The notes under the pieces: generated by a model
What the model was told of the DNA's origin: nothing
Database searches by the model: none
The model's input: the letters and a program-made list of their open reading frames with translations, nothing else
Part shown: one piece after another, positions 22,865 to 33,429 of the stretch
Layout: each line of letters starts with the position of its first letter
How positions within the stretch are numbered: position 1 is the stretch's first letter
Made by a program: the position numbers and the translations under genes
Source of the DNA: Ashinkailepas kermadecensis
Lineage: Eukaryota; Arthropoda; Thecostraca; Neolepadidae
Direction: 5' to 3'
DNA: 64,000 bases
Assembly: GCA_034440615.1 (NCBI GenBank)
Contig: JAOTOM010004345.1
Span: 21,001-85,000, forward strand

Positions 22865-23030
22865 ATGCACGGTGCCTGTCTGGAGCCGGACCCGCGCTAC
22901 CAGAGCTGCTGCTCCAGCGTGTTCCGGCCGGGGCGGGTGCTGCGTGACTGCTGTCTCGGCCTGGTCGTGCTCGTCGTCATCGCCGTCGTCATCGCCGCGA
23001 TGTTCCTGCTCGTCTTCTTCGTTCTCAAAG
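22865..23030 (+). CDS. Exon 1: cytosolic tail and signal-anchor transmembrane helix
   Basis: The first ATG after a possible acceptor (CGCCCGCAG at 22844) starts a 55-codon segment. Residues 1-30 are hydrophilic with several Cys (QSCCSS, RDCC) and basic residues (FRPGRVLR). Residues 31-54 are an unbroken hydrophobic helix rich in Val, Leu, Ile and Ala, followed by Lys. The positive charges precede the helix and there is no cleavable signal, so the positive-inside rule predicts a type II protein (N-terminus in the cytosol). The paired Cys next to the membrane are candidate palmitoylation sites (inference). The donor is CAAAG|GTGGGC, phase 1. The compound microsatellite ends 196 bp upstream of the ATG. 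Whether an upstream untranslated exon exists is unknown. Confidence 0.72.
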
Positions 23031-23337
23031 GTGGGCATTCGTCTCGTGCTGAGGAGCACGTGGTCACGTTTCCTCATGCGGAGAGGGTTGGTGCATGCGG
23101 GCACAATTTCCCTGAATATATCTCGGTGTGCATAGCGATAATTGAATTGCGTTAATGCGGGTGTGCTTTGATTCTTCACCTGGAGATACATATACAAAGT
23201 GTCATGACGGGAATTTGCGTTGGGTGGCTTCAGTTTCCTAAGGTATGTTATCTTAGGACATTTTTACTCCCGATGCGTAAGATGATTAATCTATACTTCT
23301 TCTTCCTAAAAGTGAATGTGATGCTTTCGTAGCAGAT

Positions 23338-23500
23338 ACTGATTATCCACCACCAACTTGATTACGCATGCCTATTCCCAGCGGTTTTTACCATTCACTA
23401 CCAGTTTGATTCGGCATGCCTAATGCCAGCGGTTATTGCCATTCACTACCCGATTGATTAGGCATGTCTGTTTCCAGCAGTTATTACCATTTGTTACTAG
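23338..23500. repeat. Diverged tandem repeat, about 60-bp unit, three copies
   Basis: Copies share TTACCATTCACTACC, GATTRGGCATGCCTA and CCAGCGGTT phrases. They lie in intron 1 of the putative gene. Confidence 0.75.
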
Positions 23501-24354
23501 CTTTAACTCGCAGCTTCTATGTTCTGCACCATGTGCCTGATTCCCTTGATCCTTACAAGCTGCTGAGAGTAAGATGAAGGTTCATTTCGATGGATGAAAA
23601 ACACCAAATACCATCTGTGTAGTAGTAATTCAGACAGGCCATCTGCCATCCCTGTCCTAAGATAATTTTGGCGTCCACCGAAGAACATAGTGTTGCATCT
23701 GGATAACGGGAAAATGTTCTAATCAGCTACCAGCTTCAAAATCGGTCCAGCGCTGAACAAATGTTGATCAAGTGTGAGGTACCCCAGGGGAAAGGTAGGG
23801 ACTCGATAACAAAAGATGTTAGGATGCTAGGATACTCATCGAACAATTCAATTTTTTTTATTCAATCATTGTTTTAAATTAGTATTCAAGTATTATTATT
23901 ATTATTGCCATATTATTATTTATTCAATTATTTATTCAATTATTTATATTTTACCTGCCCTACCTCCGGTATCTCCAAATGCTGTTACTCATTTCTTTCT
24001 CAATGCGCACTCATCATTTGTGTAAAGTTGCGTCAAATTTCAAAGCGATATCTTGAACTTTTCGGAATTATCTCAGAACAATCTGAGTGAAGGGGTGAAA
24101 TTGACCCTCCCCGGCACTGCGAGGGTTCAAAACAGTGGTGAAGCAAAGAGGAGGGGAAATAAGTGCCGCTTCCCAAACACCATATGGTTATAATCAAATA
24201 ACTTTAAAGTAATAACTTTACGCATCCGTCCTTCCTTCTTCATGGTCGCTGACTTACTACGCCTGTCCCTTCTCCCCCTCTCCATTCGAGTATGCACGCG
24301 AACTGAGGAAAATGTCAGATTTTTGCCAGTTGATCTCACCGCCTTCGCCCCCAG

Positions 24355-24456
24355 ACTTGACGGCACCGAAACAAAGCAACGCAACAGCGCTGAACAACGG
24401 TTCTACTCATGGTGAACACGGTGGACCAAAACTACAGGAAAGCAGAGATAGAGGAG
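24355..24456 (+). CDS. Exon 2: short Asn/Gly-rich juxtamembrane segment
   Basis: Acceptor CGCCTTCGCCCCCAG|AC follows a pyrimidine-rich tract, and the donor GAGGAG|GTACGT is strong. Both borders are phase 1, so this is a symmetric exon of 34 codon equivalents. It joins exon 1 with an Asp codon. The peptide contains QSNATALNNGST, with two Asn-X-Ser/Thr sequons, consistent with an extracellular position just outside the membrane. No domain is recognised. A competing upstream acceptor at 24329 would give a different frame that hits a stop at about 24415. Confidence 0.6.
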
Positions 24457-24761
24457 GTACGTTACTGGATATTCATTACTCAGTATATGAGCCAAGAAGT
24501 GCCCTTTTGAAGCGTGAGAGTGTGACAGAGTTCATGAAGTCTCCCATTGCTTGAATACTGCAGCACCGCACACAAATCTGCTTGTTACGAAATTAATTGC
24601 AAGTATGTTAGGAATTTCGTTCGTCCAGCAAATGACGTCGATGTGCATGCATCAAGCTGTGGGTGTTATGCGAGTTGTCTGTGGCCGCAGTTTGTTGTGG
24701 AATCAAATAAGACCTTGCCGGATTGTTACCCATCACCTTTGTACTTGTCATGTGGTTTCAG

Positions 24762-24812
24762 GGAGGCGCGAAGACGAATACAACATCAATGACATATCCG
24801 TCGCCGGCGAAG
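24762..24812 (+). CDS. Exon 3: 51-bp microexon
   Basis: Acceptor CATGTGGTTTCAG|GG and donor GGCGAAG|GTGAGA bound 51 bp, phase 1 on both sides. Joined to exon 2 it reads GRREDEYNINDISVAGE, charged and hydrophilic. The symmetric phase means it could be skipped without a frameshift, so it may be alternatively used (inference). Confidence 0.55.
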
Positions 24813-25211
24813 GTGAGAGGAACATCGCAACATCGACAGAAGACATCATATTGTTGCAACACATCCCGTTGTTGAAAAATCTTCCAGTAACCAGTGCTAA
24901 GCTCAACTAAGGACCTGATGCTGGTTCGGACGCCCTACTCATATGTACTGTTCATGTATATGCACATACAACATGACCACTTCATGAAGCCGTGCGGCTT
25001 CGAAAGTTTATTCTTGCGAAGCTAGGCTTGCGTGGATTGGTGGATCCTGGATTGAGATGAGACTGGTTGATCGCTATCTGAATCGCCGGAATTTCTTCTT
25101 ATGTCACAGTATTCGAAAGCGCGATGCTTGGCGCAACACGGCCCAGGTATGACTTCCAAATGCACTTCTTTACCGGCACACAGACATTCAGTCAGATCGT
25201 TTTATTTACAG

Positions 25212-26782
25212 ACTTATCGCAATGGGATGACATCAAAGAGCTGGAGTCGGAGATGGAAGAGAGTAAAAATAAGTCGGAACTATCAACTACTTTAGTGTCA
25301 AAGCCGGACATCTTGGTCACTTCAGAGCCAGAGCCGGAGCCGGAGCCGGAGACCTCGGTCGCCCCAGGACCGGAGTCTTCGACCACCACTACAGTTTTCG
25401 AAAACACCCCAGAGTTTTCAATCACCCTAGAGCCGGAGTCAGAGCCTTCGGCAACCCCAGAGCCGGAGCCGAAGTCGACCACCACGCTGCCAACCACCGT
25501 GGAACCCGAACCGTCCAACACACTGGAGCCAGAGCCTTCCACGACGCCGGAACCCGAACCGACCGCTGATTCGGAATCTGAGCTTTTGATCACACCCGAG
25601 TCTGAGCTTTCCACTACACCGGAACCTGAACCACCCACTACACTGGTGTATGAGCTTCCTACTATACCGGAATCTGAGCTTCCCACCACACCCAAATCAA
25701 ATATTCCAATCACATCGGAACTGGAGACTTCTACACCTCAGCCCGAGCCTTCTACTACACACATATCTGAACCTTCCACCACACCGAATTCCGAGCTTTC
25801 TACCACGTCGAAACTTGAGCTTTCTATCACGTCGCAACCAAAGTTTTCTACCACGTCGCAACCAGAGTTTCTTACCACACCAGAACCTGAGCGCTCCACA
25901 ACACCCGAGCCCGAGCCTTCCACCACATCAGAGTCACTCGTGCCTTCCCAGGAGGAGATTGATGCAGCCATCAGGCAGTTCGAACTGTTGCTGTCGGGTT
26001 CTGTCGACCGGGAGGTACCCACCACTTCGAGGTCTGAGCCGACCACAGCGTGGACGACGGAGCGGGAGCCAGCGGGTGTGGAGGACCTGGAACTGCTTGG
26101 ATTGTTCACCACCCCGCAGCCCACCTCCAGCGAGGCGCCGTCGGCTCCGATCACGTTTGAGGCCACCGGCACCGTACGGCAACCACCGCAGTCCCGGCCG
26201 TCGGAGCCCCGCACCATAGCCGAGGCCGTACTAGCCTTCGAACGGAGCACCGAGCCGCCGACTCTCAAGGAGACTGCCGCGCACGAGGTGGACACCGAGC
26301 CGACCGTCGACGACGCCAGCGCCGCCGGTGCTGGAGCTGTCGAGCAGCCGCCGGCCGACGTGCCGACGACTGGATCGCCGCCCGCCGGCCCCGAGCCCGC
26401 CCTGGTAAGCTCGGCTGGTTCTCTGTCGGAGCAGCGCGGCGACAGCGTCGACCGGCCCTTCCTGCAGACCGCCGTCCCACCGCCGAGCGTCGCTGACGTC
26501 AGCGCTGACGTCACGGCGGTGGCGGCGGGCGGTCTGAGCGAGGTGGCTCCCCCCGACGACCTGGCCACGCGGCCGCCCGATTCGGCCGGCCAGACGTTCG
26601 ACGTCGTCGTCTCCGGATCTGCGGCCGGCGGCGCGTCCGTCGGCGGCGACGAGATCGTCACCAGCGCCGCTCTGCCCGAGTGGGCGACCACCGTCACGCC
26701 AGACCGGTCACGACCAGAGGGCCGCACCGTCACTGAGCGCTCCCACGTGGCGGGCGATCGTGGCGCGCCACCTACCGGCACG
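25212..26782 (+). CDS. Exon 4: Thr/Ser/Pro/Glu-rich mucin-like stalk
   Basis: Acceptor CGTTTTATTTACAG|AC is phase 1 and matches exon 3. Residues 1-25 are acidic (QWDDIKELESEMEES). The next 230 or so are imperfect repeats of Pro-Glu-Pro-Glu and Ser-Thr-Thr-Pro, for example STTPEPEPS, a typical substrate for mucin-type O-glycosylation. The second half (from about 25940) is less repetitive, GC-rich and Ala/Pro/Ser/Val-rich, with little Cys. Two donors are plausible, both phase 0: CCCTG|GTAAGC after 26404 and GCACG|GTACGT after 26782. Without splicing the frame ends at a TAA at 26873-26875, close to an AATAAA. The - strand is also open over much of this region, but lacks matching splice sites. 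Confidence 0.7.
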
Positions 26783-26872
26783 GTACGTTCGCACAGCCGG
26801 TCAGTGGGACGGCGCACAACTAGGCTATCAGCTCCTGAAGTTGCACTGCCGACAAAGATTTCTGGTAGAACG

Positions 26873-26907
26873 TAAGATATGTTCAGCTGTGCTAACGATA
26901 TAATAAA
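26873..26907 (+). terminator. Stop codon plus AATAAA polyadenylation signal after exon 4
   Basis: If exon 4 is not spliced at 26782 the frame stops at 26873-26875. AATAAA follows at 26902-26907, only 27 bp downstream. It could end a short isoform consisting of the membrane anchor and stalk only, or the whole gene. Confidence 0.45.
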
Positions 26908-27394
26908 CACGCATTTGCTGTTACGATTGAGGTGAGCTATCTGTATCCACAGCCTGCCTAAATATGAGCGCTGTCGCTCTTTGCAGTTTTGGGCGGCAGT
27001 TGCCCTCTCAATAGTTGATCGGTCTTCCACTATGCTCTGAATTTAGTATGGAACTTGATGGAGTTCCTTCCCCTCAAATGTTTGGGAGCTTCATGACTAA
27101 TTCATACATTTCCCCTTCAATCGACTTCATAAAGCATCGCTCGTGCCCGACACGCATATCTGGTGACACGTGAGCAAGTTCAATGCCGGTCTCCAGTCCA
27201 CCGGTATGCTAGTGGTAGCTGGTAGATGCTAAGCTATGATCTCGTCACTTGTTCATGCACAGGACAACACTGCCTGCTCAGTGGGCAGAGTTGTCGTAGA
27301 GCCCCGTCATGAAACAGTTCAGTGTTGCCATATGTGCTGCTGCGAGGAGGCGAGCTTGGCTCATAAGGTGCTGCCATCTAACGATACCCGCTGT

Positions 27395-28146
27395 CCACAA
27401 ACGGCGATCTGACCGCCTCCGTTATCCACAGTGATGCAATCGCCTCCACTACCTACATACAGTGATCTGACCGCCTCCACTGTCCACAGACGGTGATGCG
27501 ACCGCCTCCACTGTCCACAGAAAATAATATGACCTTCCCCCCTTTTTAAAAGCTGTGATGTGACCACCTCCACTGTCTACAGACGGTGATCTGACCACCT
27601 CCACTGTCTACAGACGGTGATGCGACCGCCTCCACTGTCCACAGACGATGATCTGACCTTCCTGTCTACAGACTGTGATGTGACCACCTCCTTACAGACG
27701 GTGATGCGACCGCCTCCACTGTCCACAGACGATGATCTGACCTTCCCCACTGTCTACAGACTGTGATGTGACCACCTCCACTGTCCACAGACGGTGATGT
27801 GACCGCCTCCACTGTCCACAGACGATGATCTGACCTTCCCCACTGTCTACAGACTGTGATGTGACCACCTCCACTGTCCACAGACGGTATGGCCCCTCCC
27901 TATGACATGTCTACCTTCCCTGTCTACAGACTGTGATGTGACCACCTCCACTGTCCACAGACGGTGATGTGACCGCCTCCACTGTCCACAGACGATGATC
28001 TGACCTTCCCCACTGTCTACAGACTGTGATGTGACCACCTCCACTGTCTACAGACGGTGATCTGACCACCTCCACTGTCTACAGACGGTGATGTGACCAC
28101 CTCCACTGTCCACAGACGGTGATCTGACCACCTCCACTGTCCACAG
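27395..28146. repeat. Minisatellite, 31-bp unit, about 24 copies, ending at a splice acceptor
   Basis: Units read CAGACGGTGATSTGACC followed by ACCTCCACTGTCYA. In the centre, three-unit (93-bp) higher-order repeats are visible: GATGATCTGACCTTCCCC recurs at 27731 and 27824. Each unit contains CTCCACTGTCCACAG|AC, which resembles a 3' splice site (pyrimidine tract plus CAG). The last copy of this word is the proposed acceptor of exon 5 at 28146/28147. Confidence 0.95.
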
Positions 28147-28313
28147 ACGTTGTCCAGCCTTCTGTCTGGTGGTTCGCTTGCAGCCCTGGCCCGCGACGGT
28201 CTCAGCGACCTGATGGAAAAGAGGCCCGAGGGCAGGTCATTGAACTCTGACCCGATCGACCAGCTGCTGGGGGACGCCATTCCACAAACTGGGTGTCGGC
28301 TGGACCAGTACAG
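28147..28313 (+). CDS. Exon 5: extracellular segment, function unknown
   Basis: Begins in phase 0 after the terminal unit of the 31-bp array and ends at the strong donor CAG|GTATGT in phase 2. It matches the phase-0 end of exon 4. The peptide is non-repetitive: LSSLLSGGSLAALARDGLSD, then a polar linker, then GDAIPQTGCRLDQY with one Cys. No known domain is recognised. An alternative acceptor (TTGTCCAG at 28157) would make the intron phase 2 and break the match with exon 4. Both strand choice and frame are supported by the absence of stops and by the donor. Confidence 0.55.
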
Positions 28314-28319
28314 GTATGT

Positions 28320-30775
28320 GCTGCCATCTGGTCAGAATTCATAGCACTTTAGCTATAGGTGGCGAACCTTCTCCTGTTGCTACATGCTGTATGTTAGTTC
28401 CATGCTGCATGCCTATATCATACTGGAATATGTGCAGGTACACATTCTAGTCATATAATTCCTACATCAATGAAGGGATATGAGCCAATTATAATGCATT
28501 GAAATGCCTATGAGGTATATTTAATTCAATCCAGCCCAAATGGTATCTTGAATACGCATAAAGACCACCTAAGCTTCGTCCACCCGTCTGCCACTGTACA
28601 GTGTACACACGCTCTGTCTCGCTGCAGGGCGCATGCTGACAACGTCGCCTGTGTAGTCGACACAAACAATGGTCTTCCAGGGCAAACATAAATCAAACTA
28701 ATCCTGATTTACGTTAATAACTTAGTCTCCAGTCCACTGAAATCTTGTAATACGGCAAGACAAGGTCGAAATTCTCGGTAGCACCATAGTTGCCACAGAA
28801 GTATTCTCATATTGTTAAAACCAGAGTTTAATTATCGCAGTGCGGCATAACCTCCTGTCCTTTGTAGTGGTGAGTGGTCAGTTTTATCCTCACAGTTCCG
28901 ATTGCTGCAAGTTAGATCAGCTAGATAGGCAGATGCAATAAACGGCATGATGCAGGAATATTCTTCGACTTTCAGAGTTTATTTTTTTTAAACAGTGAAC
29001 CCTACCTCATTCGATTGACCTTCTAAGCCAGGCCTAACAGGTCAATGTCGAGGGTGTAGTTGTTGCCGTAGTTTTCAGTCTCTGGTCGTGAAGTAAATGT
29101 GATTTTGTGCTTCAATATCGGTGAAATTCAACCTGAAAACTTCCCATAACATAACATAGACAAAGGTGAGGGTCATCCACCAGGTCAAGGTTAAGTAAAG
29201 TCATCAAGTCATAAGGTGTTCAGATTTAATAGAGTCACAGGGGCTCATCTGGGTTAAGCCTTTAAAGGGAAGATACCATAAGCCTGGGCAAAAAAGATAC
29301 TAAGCATCCTAGCCAATGCCATATCCTAACGACTAAAGAAGCTGTCTATCAACATTCTACCCAGCCACCAATACCCATCCACCTACCTATCTACTTCAGC
29401 ATATTTAGCCCTATTCACTCGATCTCGCGCAACATGCATGTATCGCGTGGCCGATGCCCCCAGTCAATACCATATCCCCGTTCCAAAGTATCTATCTACC
29501 TCAACTTATCTAGCAGCATTCACTTGACACTGCATAAAACACTGCTTCAGACCCATGCCCAATCAATAATTTTCAAGCTCCATCCATGTCTGCCTAAAGG
29601 GATCTATCTGCACAGTGTACACCTCCTAGCATAAACATAACTCCATCCACCTCGAATTACAGCTCAATTATCCAACCTAAAAGACTTGTCCACCCCATTT
29701 TTAAATACATCCAAAGAGGGACTCCCCACAACATCGGATTGTGGGGAGTACTAGAAAGTTTGTGATGAACCGTTGAAGCTGACGATTTTGGAAACTATTT
29801 CTGCTCACAGAAAGGTAATGAGTGACACTAACGCGAAGCGGAACGTTTTCTGCCTTCCTTTGAAGATTTAGAAGTAGTGTTCGGAAGATTTTCCTCTATC
29901 AAAAACTAGGAATTTTAAAGTACAATTTTGTGAACCTACAGACTTGAGAAACTGTTTGCGTGCTGAAATACCCTTGTGAATCTGAAATTAACTTCCAACT
30001 TGGAACACTATGAGTGGACATAATTTGTCATTATCGTTATTTCTGCTGTAATATTATTGATCAGTGACAATACTATGGATAACATTTATTCCAGTTCAAA
30101 ACTCCGTTCGATCTGGTGACGGGACCTGATGACGCATTTTGTATATTTGTATTTTCTTTGACCATTGGTTCATTCGTGATCAGTCTTTGATCCTATTTTG
30201 CATGGTTAGTTCATTATAAATGTTTCAATGTACGTCTAAATGTCGGATTAGGACGAGATCATGATCTGACTCTGGCTGTCCTACCTCCGTGACCGTAGGA
30301 TACTGGACCGCCATTTTTATATACAATGTTCTCTTATCAATCGACGGAAGGCATGCACAATTCAAACGCGATATCTTGAGCGACTCCTAAGTGTTTCCTG
30401 AAATAAACATTAGGGGAACGGGCCAAATGGACACTGAACACCACGAATTTTAATTAGGTACGATATTATAATCGGAACTGAAGTACAATAGCTATAATAT
30501 AACATAATAGAGCATAAATGGGAACGATGTAAAATATACATTGAACATAATTCCAGCGTGATGGAAAACTAGTGTGCAGAACTAATACAGCAAAAAACGA
30601 CTTTAGTTAAGTTTTTTTCTCTTCGTGTTGTCTGGCAAAACACCTCAACAACACACTGTGGGTGAAGCCTGAAGACAGCGACGATCTCTCTTCCAACATC
30701 TGCGTGGAAAGACCTAATTTGTAAGGCATGTCTCTCCCCACACCTCGCTATGTGTGCTACTGTTTGCTTGTGAAA
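28320..30775. other. Intronic spacer with an old dispersed repeat
   Basis: AT-rich non-coding DNA. About 29168-29345 resembles 41949-42115 (shared words include AAAGATRCTRA, CCATAAG and TGCYATATCCT), indicating two copies of an unnamed interspersed repeat. I see no exon. Confidence 0.5.
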
Positions 30776-30779
30776 TGGG

Positions 30780-31500
30780 CCGACACTCTGAACGGCATGT
30801 TGCACACCATGTCTGACATGGGCCGACACTCTGAGCGGCATGCTGCACGCCATGTCTGACATGGGCCGCCACTCTGAACGGCATGCTCCACCATGTCTGA
30901 CATGGGCCGACACTCTGAACGGCATACTACATACCATGTATGTCACGGGCCAACACTCTGAATGGCATGTGCATACCATGTCTGACATGGGCCGACACTC
31001 TGAACGCCATGTTGCACACCATGTCTGACATGGGCCGACACTCTGAGCGGCATGCTGCATGCCATGTCTGACATGGGCCGCCACTCTGAACGGCATGCTA
31101 GACACCATGTCTGACATGGGCCGACACTCTGAACGGCATACTACATACCATGTATGTCATGGGCCAACACTCTGAATGGCATGCTGCATACCATGTCTGA
31201 CATGGGCCGACACCTGAGCGGCATGCTGCATGCCATGTCTGACATGGGCCGCCACTCTGAGCGGCATGCTAGACACCATGTCTGACATGGGCCGACACTC
31301 TGAACGGCATACTACATACCATGTATGTCATGGGCCAACACTCTGAATGGCATGCTGCATACCATGTCTGACATGGGCCGACACTCTGAACGGCATGCTG
31401 CACACCATGTCTGACATGGGCCGACACTCTGAGCACTATGCTACACACCATGTCTGACATGGGCCGACACTCTGAGCAGTATGCTACACACCATGGCTGA
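30780..31500. repeat. Minisatellite, 43-bp unit, about 17 copies, each with a palindrome
   Basis: The unit contains CCATGTCTGACATGG, a perfect 7-bp inverted repeat around one T, then GCCGACACTCTGAACGGCATG. GTCTGACATG recurs at 30811, 30854 and so on. Some units carry the variant CCATGTATGTCATGG and occur at a longer regular spacing, suggesting a higher-order repeat of several units. Confidence 0.96.
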
Positions 31501-31659
31501 AATGACGACTACCTGTCCTATGACGAGTGGCTACGGCCATTTTTTTACCGACTCAAAATACCTGGGTAACTGTGTTTCCCGCCAGTAGCTATGATTCCCG
31601 CTATCTCTGCACTCAGGCCCAGCGATATTCGTCTATGGCGAGGAGCTCAACTCATGCTG

Positions 31660-31905
31660 CCTGTACATAGAGGGAACGGTGCTTCTCTGGCCGAGAAAGG
31701 CGCCCCATCATGAAGGCTCGAGTGCACCTCCCCTCCCCACTCAACGGAGTTTCAGCCAAAGCCTCTCTTTTCAATAGAAGGCGAAACGAAAATGTGCCCC
31801 TTGAGTGTGTTCGAGTGCACCCCATTCCCCTGTTCAGCGAATTTTTATTTGGAGGGGCGCCTTCGAGGAAATGTGCTCCATGAACATTCCTGGATCCGCC
31901 CATAC
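31660..31905 (-). mobile_element. Degenerate hAT-like repeat fragment, reverse orientation
   Basis: On the - strand it begins with GGGCGGATCCAGGAATGTT and continues with GGCGCCCCTCC, GGTGCACTCGA (twice) and GGGGCGCCTTTCTC. This is the same family as the fragments at 10.04 and 46.98 kb. No coding capacity. Confidence 0.5.
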
Positions 31906-32399
31906 ATGTAGACGTGACACGAACGAAAGATTCTCGTTTTATCTGTGTATGATTCCATTCATAGTTAACTCTTTTCATCATCTATTGATCACTAGGTAAT
32001 TTGAGCAGCATGTGTGAAGTGATTGAATTTCCCAGAAACCACAGTAGCACGCGAGAACAATCGTCCACTACGCCGACTCCAATTCTAACCTCATGCATTA
32101 TTACGATGTGCTCTTCGTTTTCGAAGAAGTGCGAACTGGCGTGCTAGCTTTCGGCCGTGCACTCGTCTAAATAACGGGCATTATTGAAGTGCAGCGGGGA
32201 CCACGGGGGACCAGCGGCACCCGCCTGCCCTTTGCGCCGCACGTGCCACCGACTCGCCCTCGCCTGTCGGCGGGTGTGGCTGCCAAGAGTCACTGGGCCG
32301 CTGACCATGAGGACCTTTCAGCAGCTGATCACACCCTCAGTCGCCCCTGTCGGTGTCAAACAGTCGCTGTTGACTTAGCTGGATCGTATTTTTGACACA

Positions 32400-32692
32400 C
32401 TCACGCGAATTCCAGCTTCGGTGTCTACGGGCTTAGCATCGCCGATGGTAGAAATTATTTTGCTCCTGCAGCCAACCCCGCACTGCCATTGGCTGAATTC
32501 CCTGCCTGGCAGTAGGAGGGTCTTGATCACGATATTGACCTGGGTCCCTGGAGACATATTTGTATCAGAAGCCATTAGTGCCAGTGATAACTACTTATGT
32601 GAAACATCGAAACAAAGCAGCTAACGGCGCGAAATGGTCTTCGAAGGCCGAAGCGCCTAATTTAACAAAACAAACAAACAAACAAACAATGC
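32400..32692 (+). mobile_element. Possible retroposon 3' end with (CAAA)n tail
   Basis: A non-repetitive segment ends in TTTAACAAAACAAACAAACAA (32661-32690). This tail is typical of SINE or LINE 3' ends. No promoter boxes or ORF are recognised, so the class is open. Confidence 0.3.
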
Positions 32693-33179
32693 AGCAAGCA
32701 CTGGAAAACCCTTTAGGTTCAAATTAGCTGCACGTACTGCTGTTCTCAGCGAGTTGAGCAGCTCAATGCACTGTCCGACCTTGAAAAACAAGGTAGTGTC
32801 TACAAATAATGATTTCAACGAGTTCAACGGTGCAAATTCCAATAGTTTGGTTCAAAAGAAGCTACAATAATAAAACTTTGTTTCGAAGGGTCTTCAGTAA
32901 GGAAATACGGCTGGGCAGGAAATTGTTATTGTGCAATTTTGCGTAATTAATGCAGGCAAATAAGATAATAAATTGCATTGGGTTGTCGGTGTAGAGTTCC
33001 CCCCATGCTGATCAACTTATTACTCATCAATCCGTACAATTTGGCGAAACTTCGGCTATGTGCAATTTCTGTTCACTTTGGCGTACACCGAACGCACGTG
33101 CTTAACGCTTTTCTTAAGCAATTAGAGGCAGTTCAATGCGCTCCTGATACAATTGCATGTGCTCATAAATGGTCCACCA

Positions 33180-33239
33180 TAGGTATATATGTATATATAT
33201 ATATATATAGGTATCTATATTTGTATATATATATGTATA

Positions 33240-33319
<80 letters not shown>

Positions 33320-33378
33320 TATATATATGTATATATATACACATATATATATATATACATATATATATATACATATAT

Positions 33379-33425
<47 letters not shown>
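33180..33425. repeat. (TA)n-rich microsatellite
   Basis: Alternating TA with interspersed GTATAT and CATATA variants over about 245 bp. Repetitive Tyr-Ile frames on both strands are artefacts. Confidence 0.97.
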
Positions 33426-33426
<1 letters not shown>

Positions 33427-33429
33427 TAT

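Noticed and set aside
24270..24417. Possible SEA-domain fragment in another frame (VRFLPVDLTAFAPRLDGT)
   Set aside because: The frame stops at about 24415, conflicts with the phase-1 junctions on both sides, and lacks the SEA cleavage motif.
25738..27030. 430-codon - strand ORF opposite the stalk exon
   Set aside because: Shadow of the Thr/Ser/Pro/Glu-rich + strand exon, whose splice sites and phases are consistent; the - strand offers no matching borders.
31617..31730. Exon-like frame AIFVYGEELNSCCLYIEG after CTCTGCACTCAG
   Set aside because: Acceptor phase (1) does not fit exon 5 or exon 6, no donor was found, and the right part lies in a hAT-like repeat.
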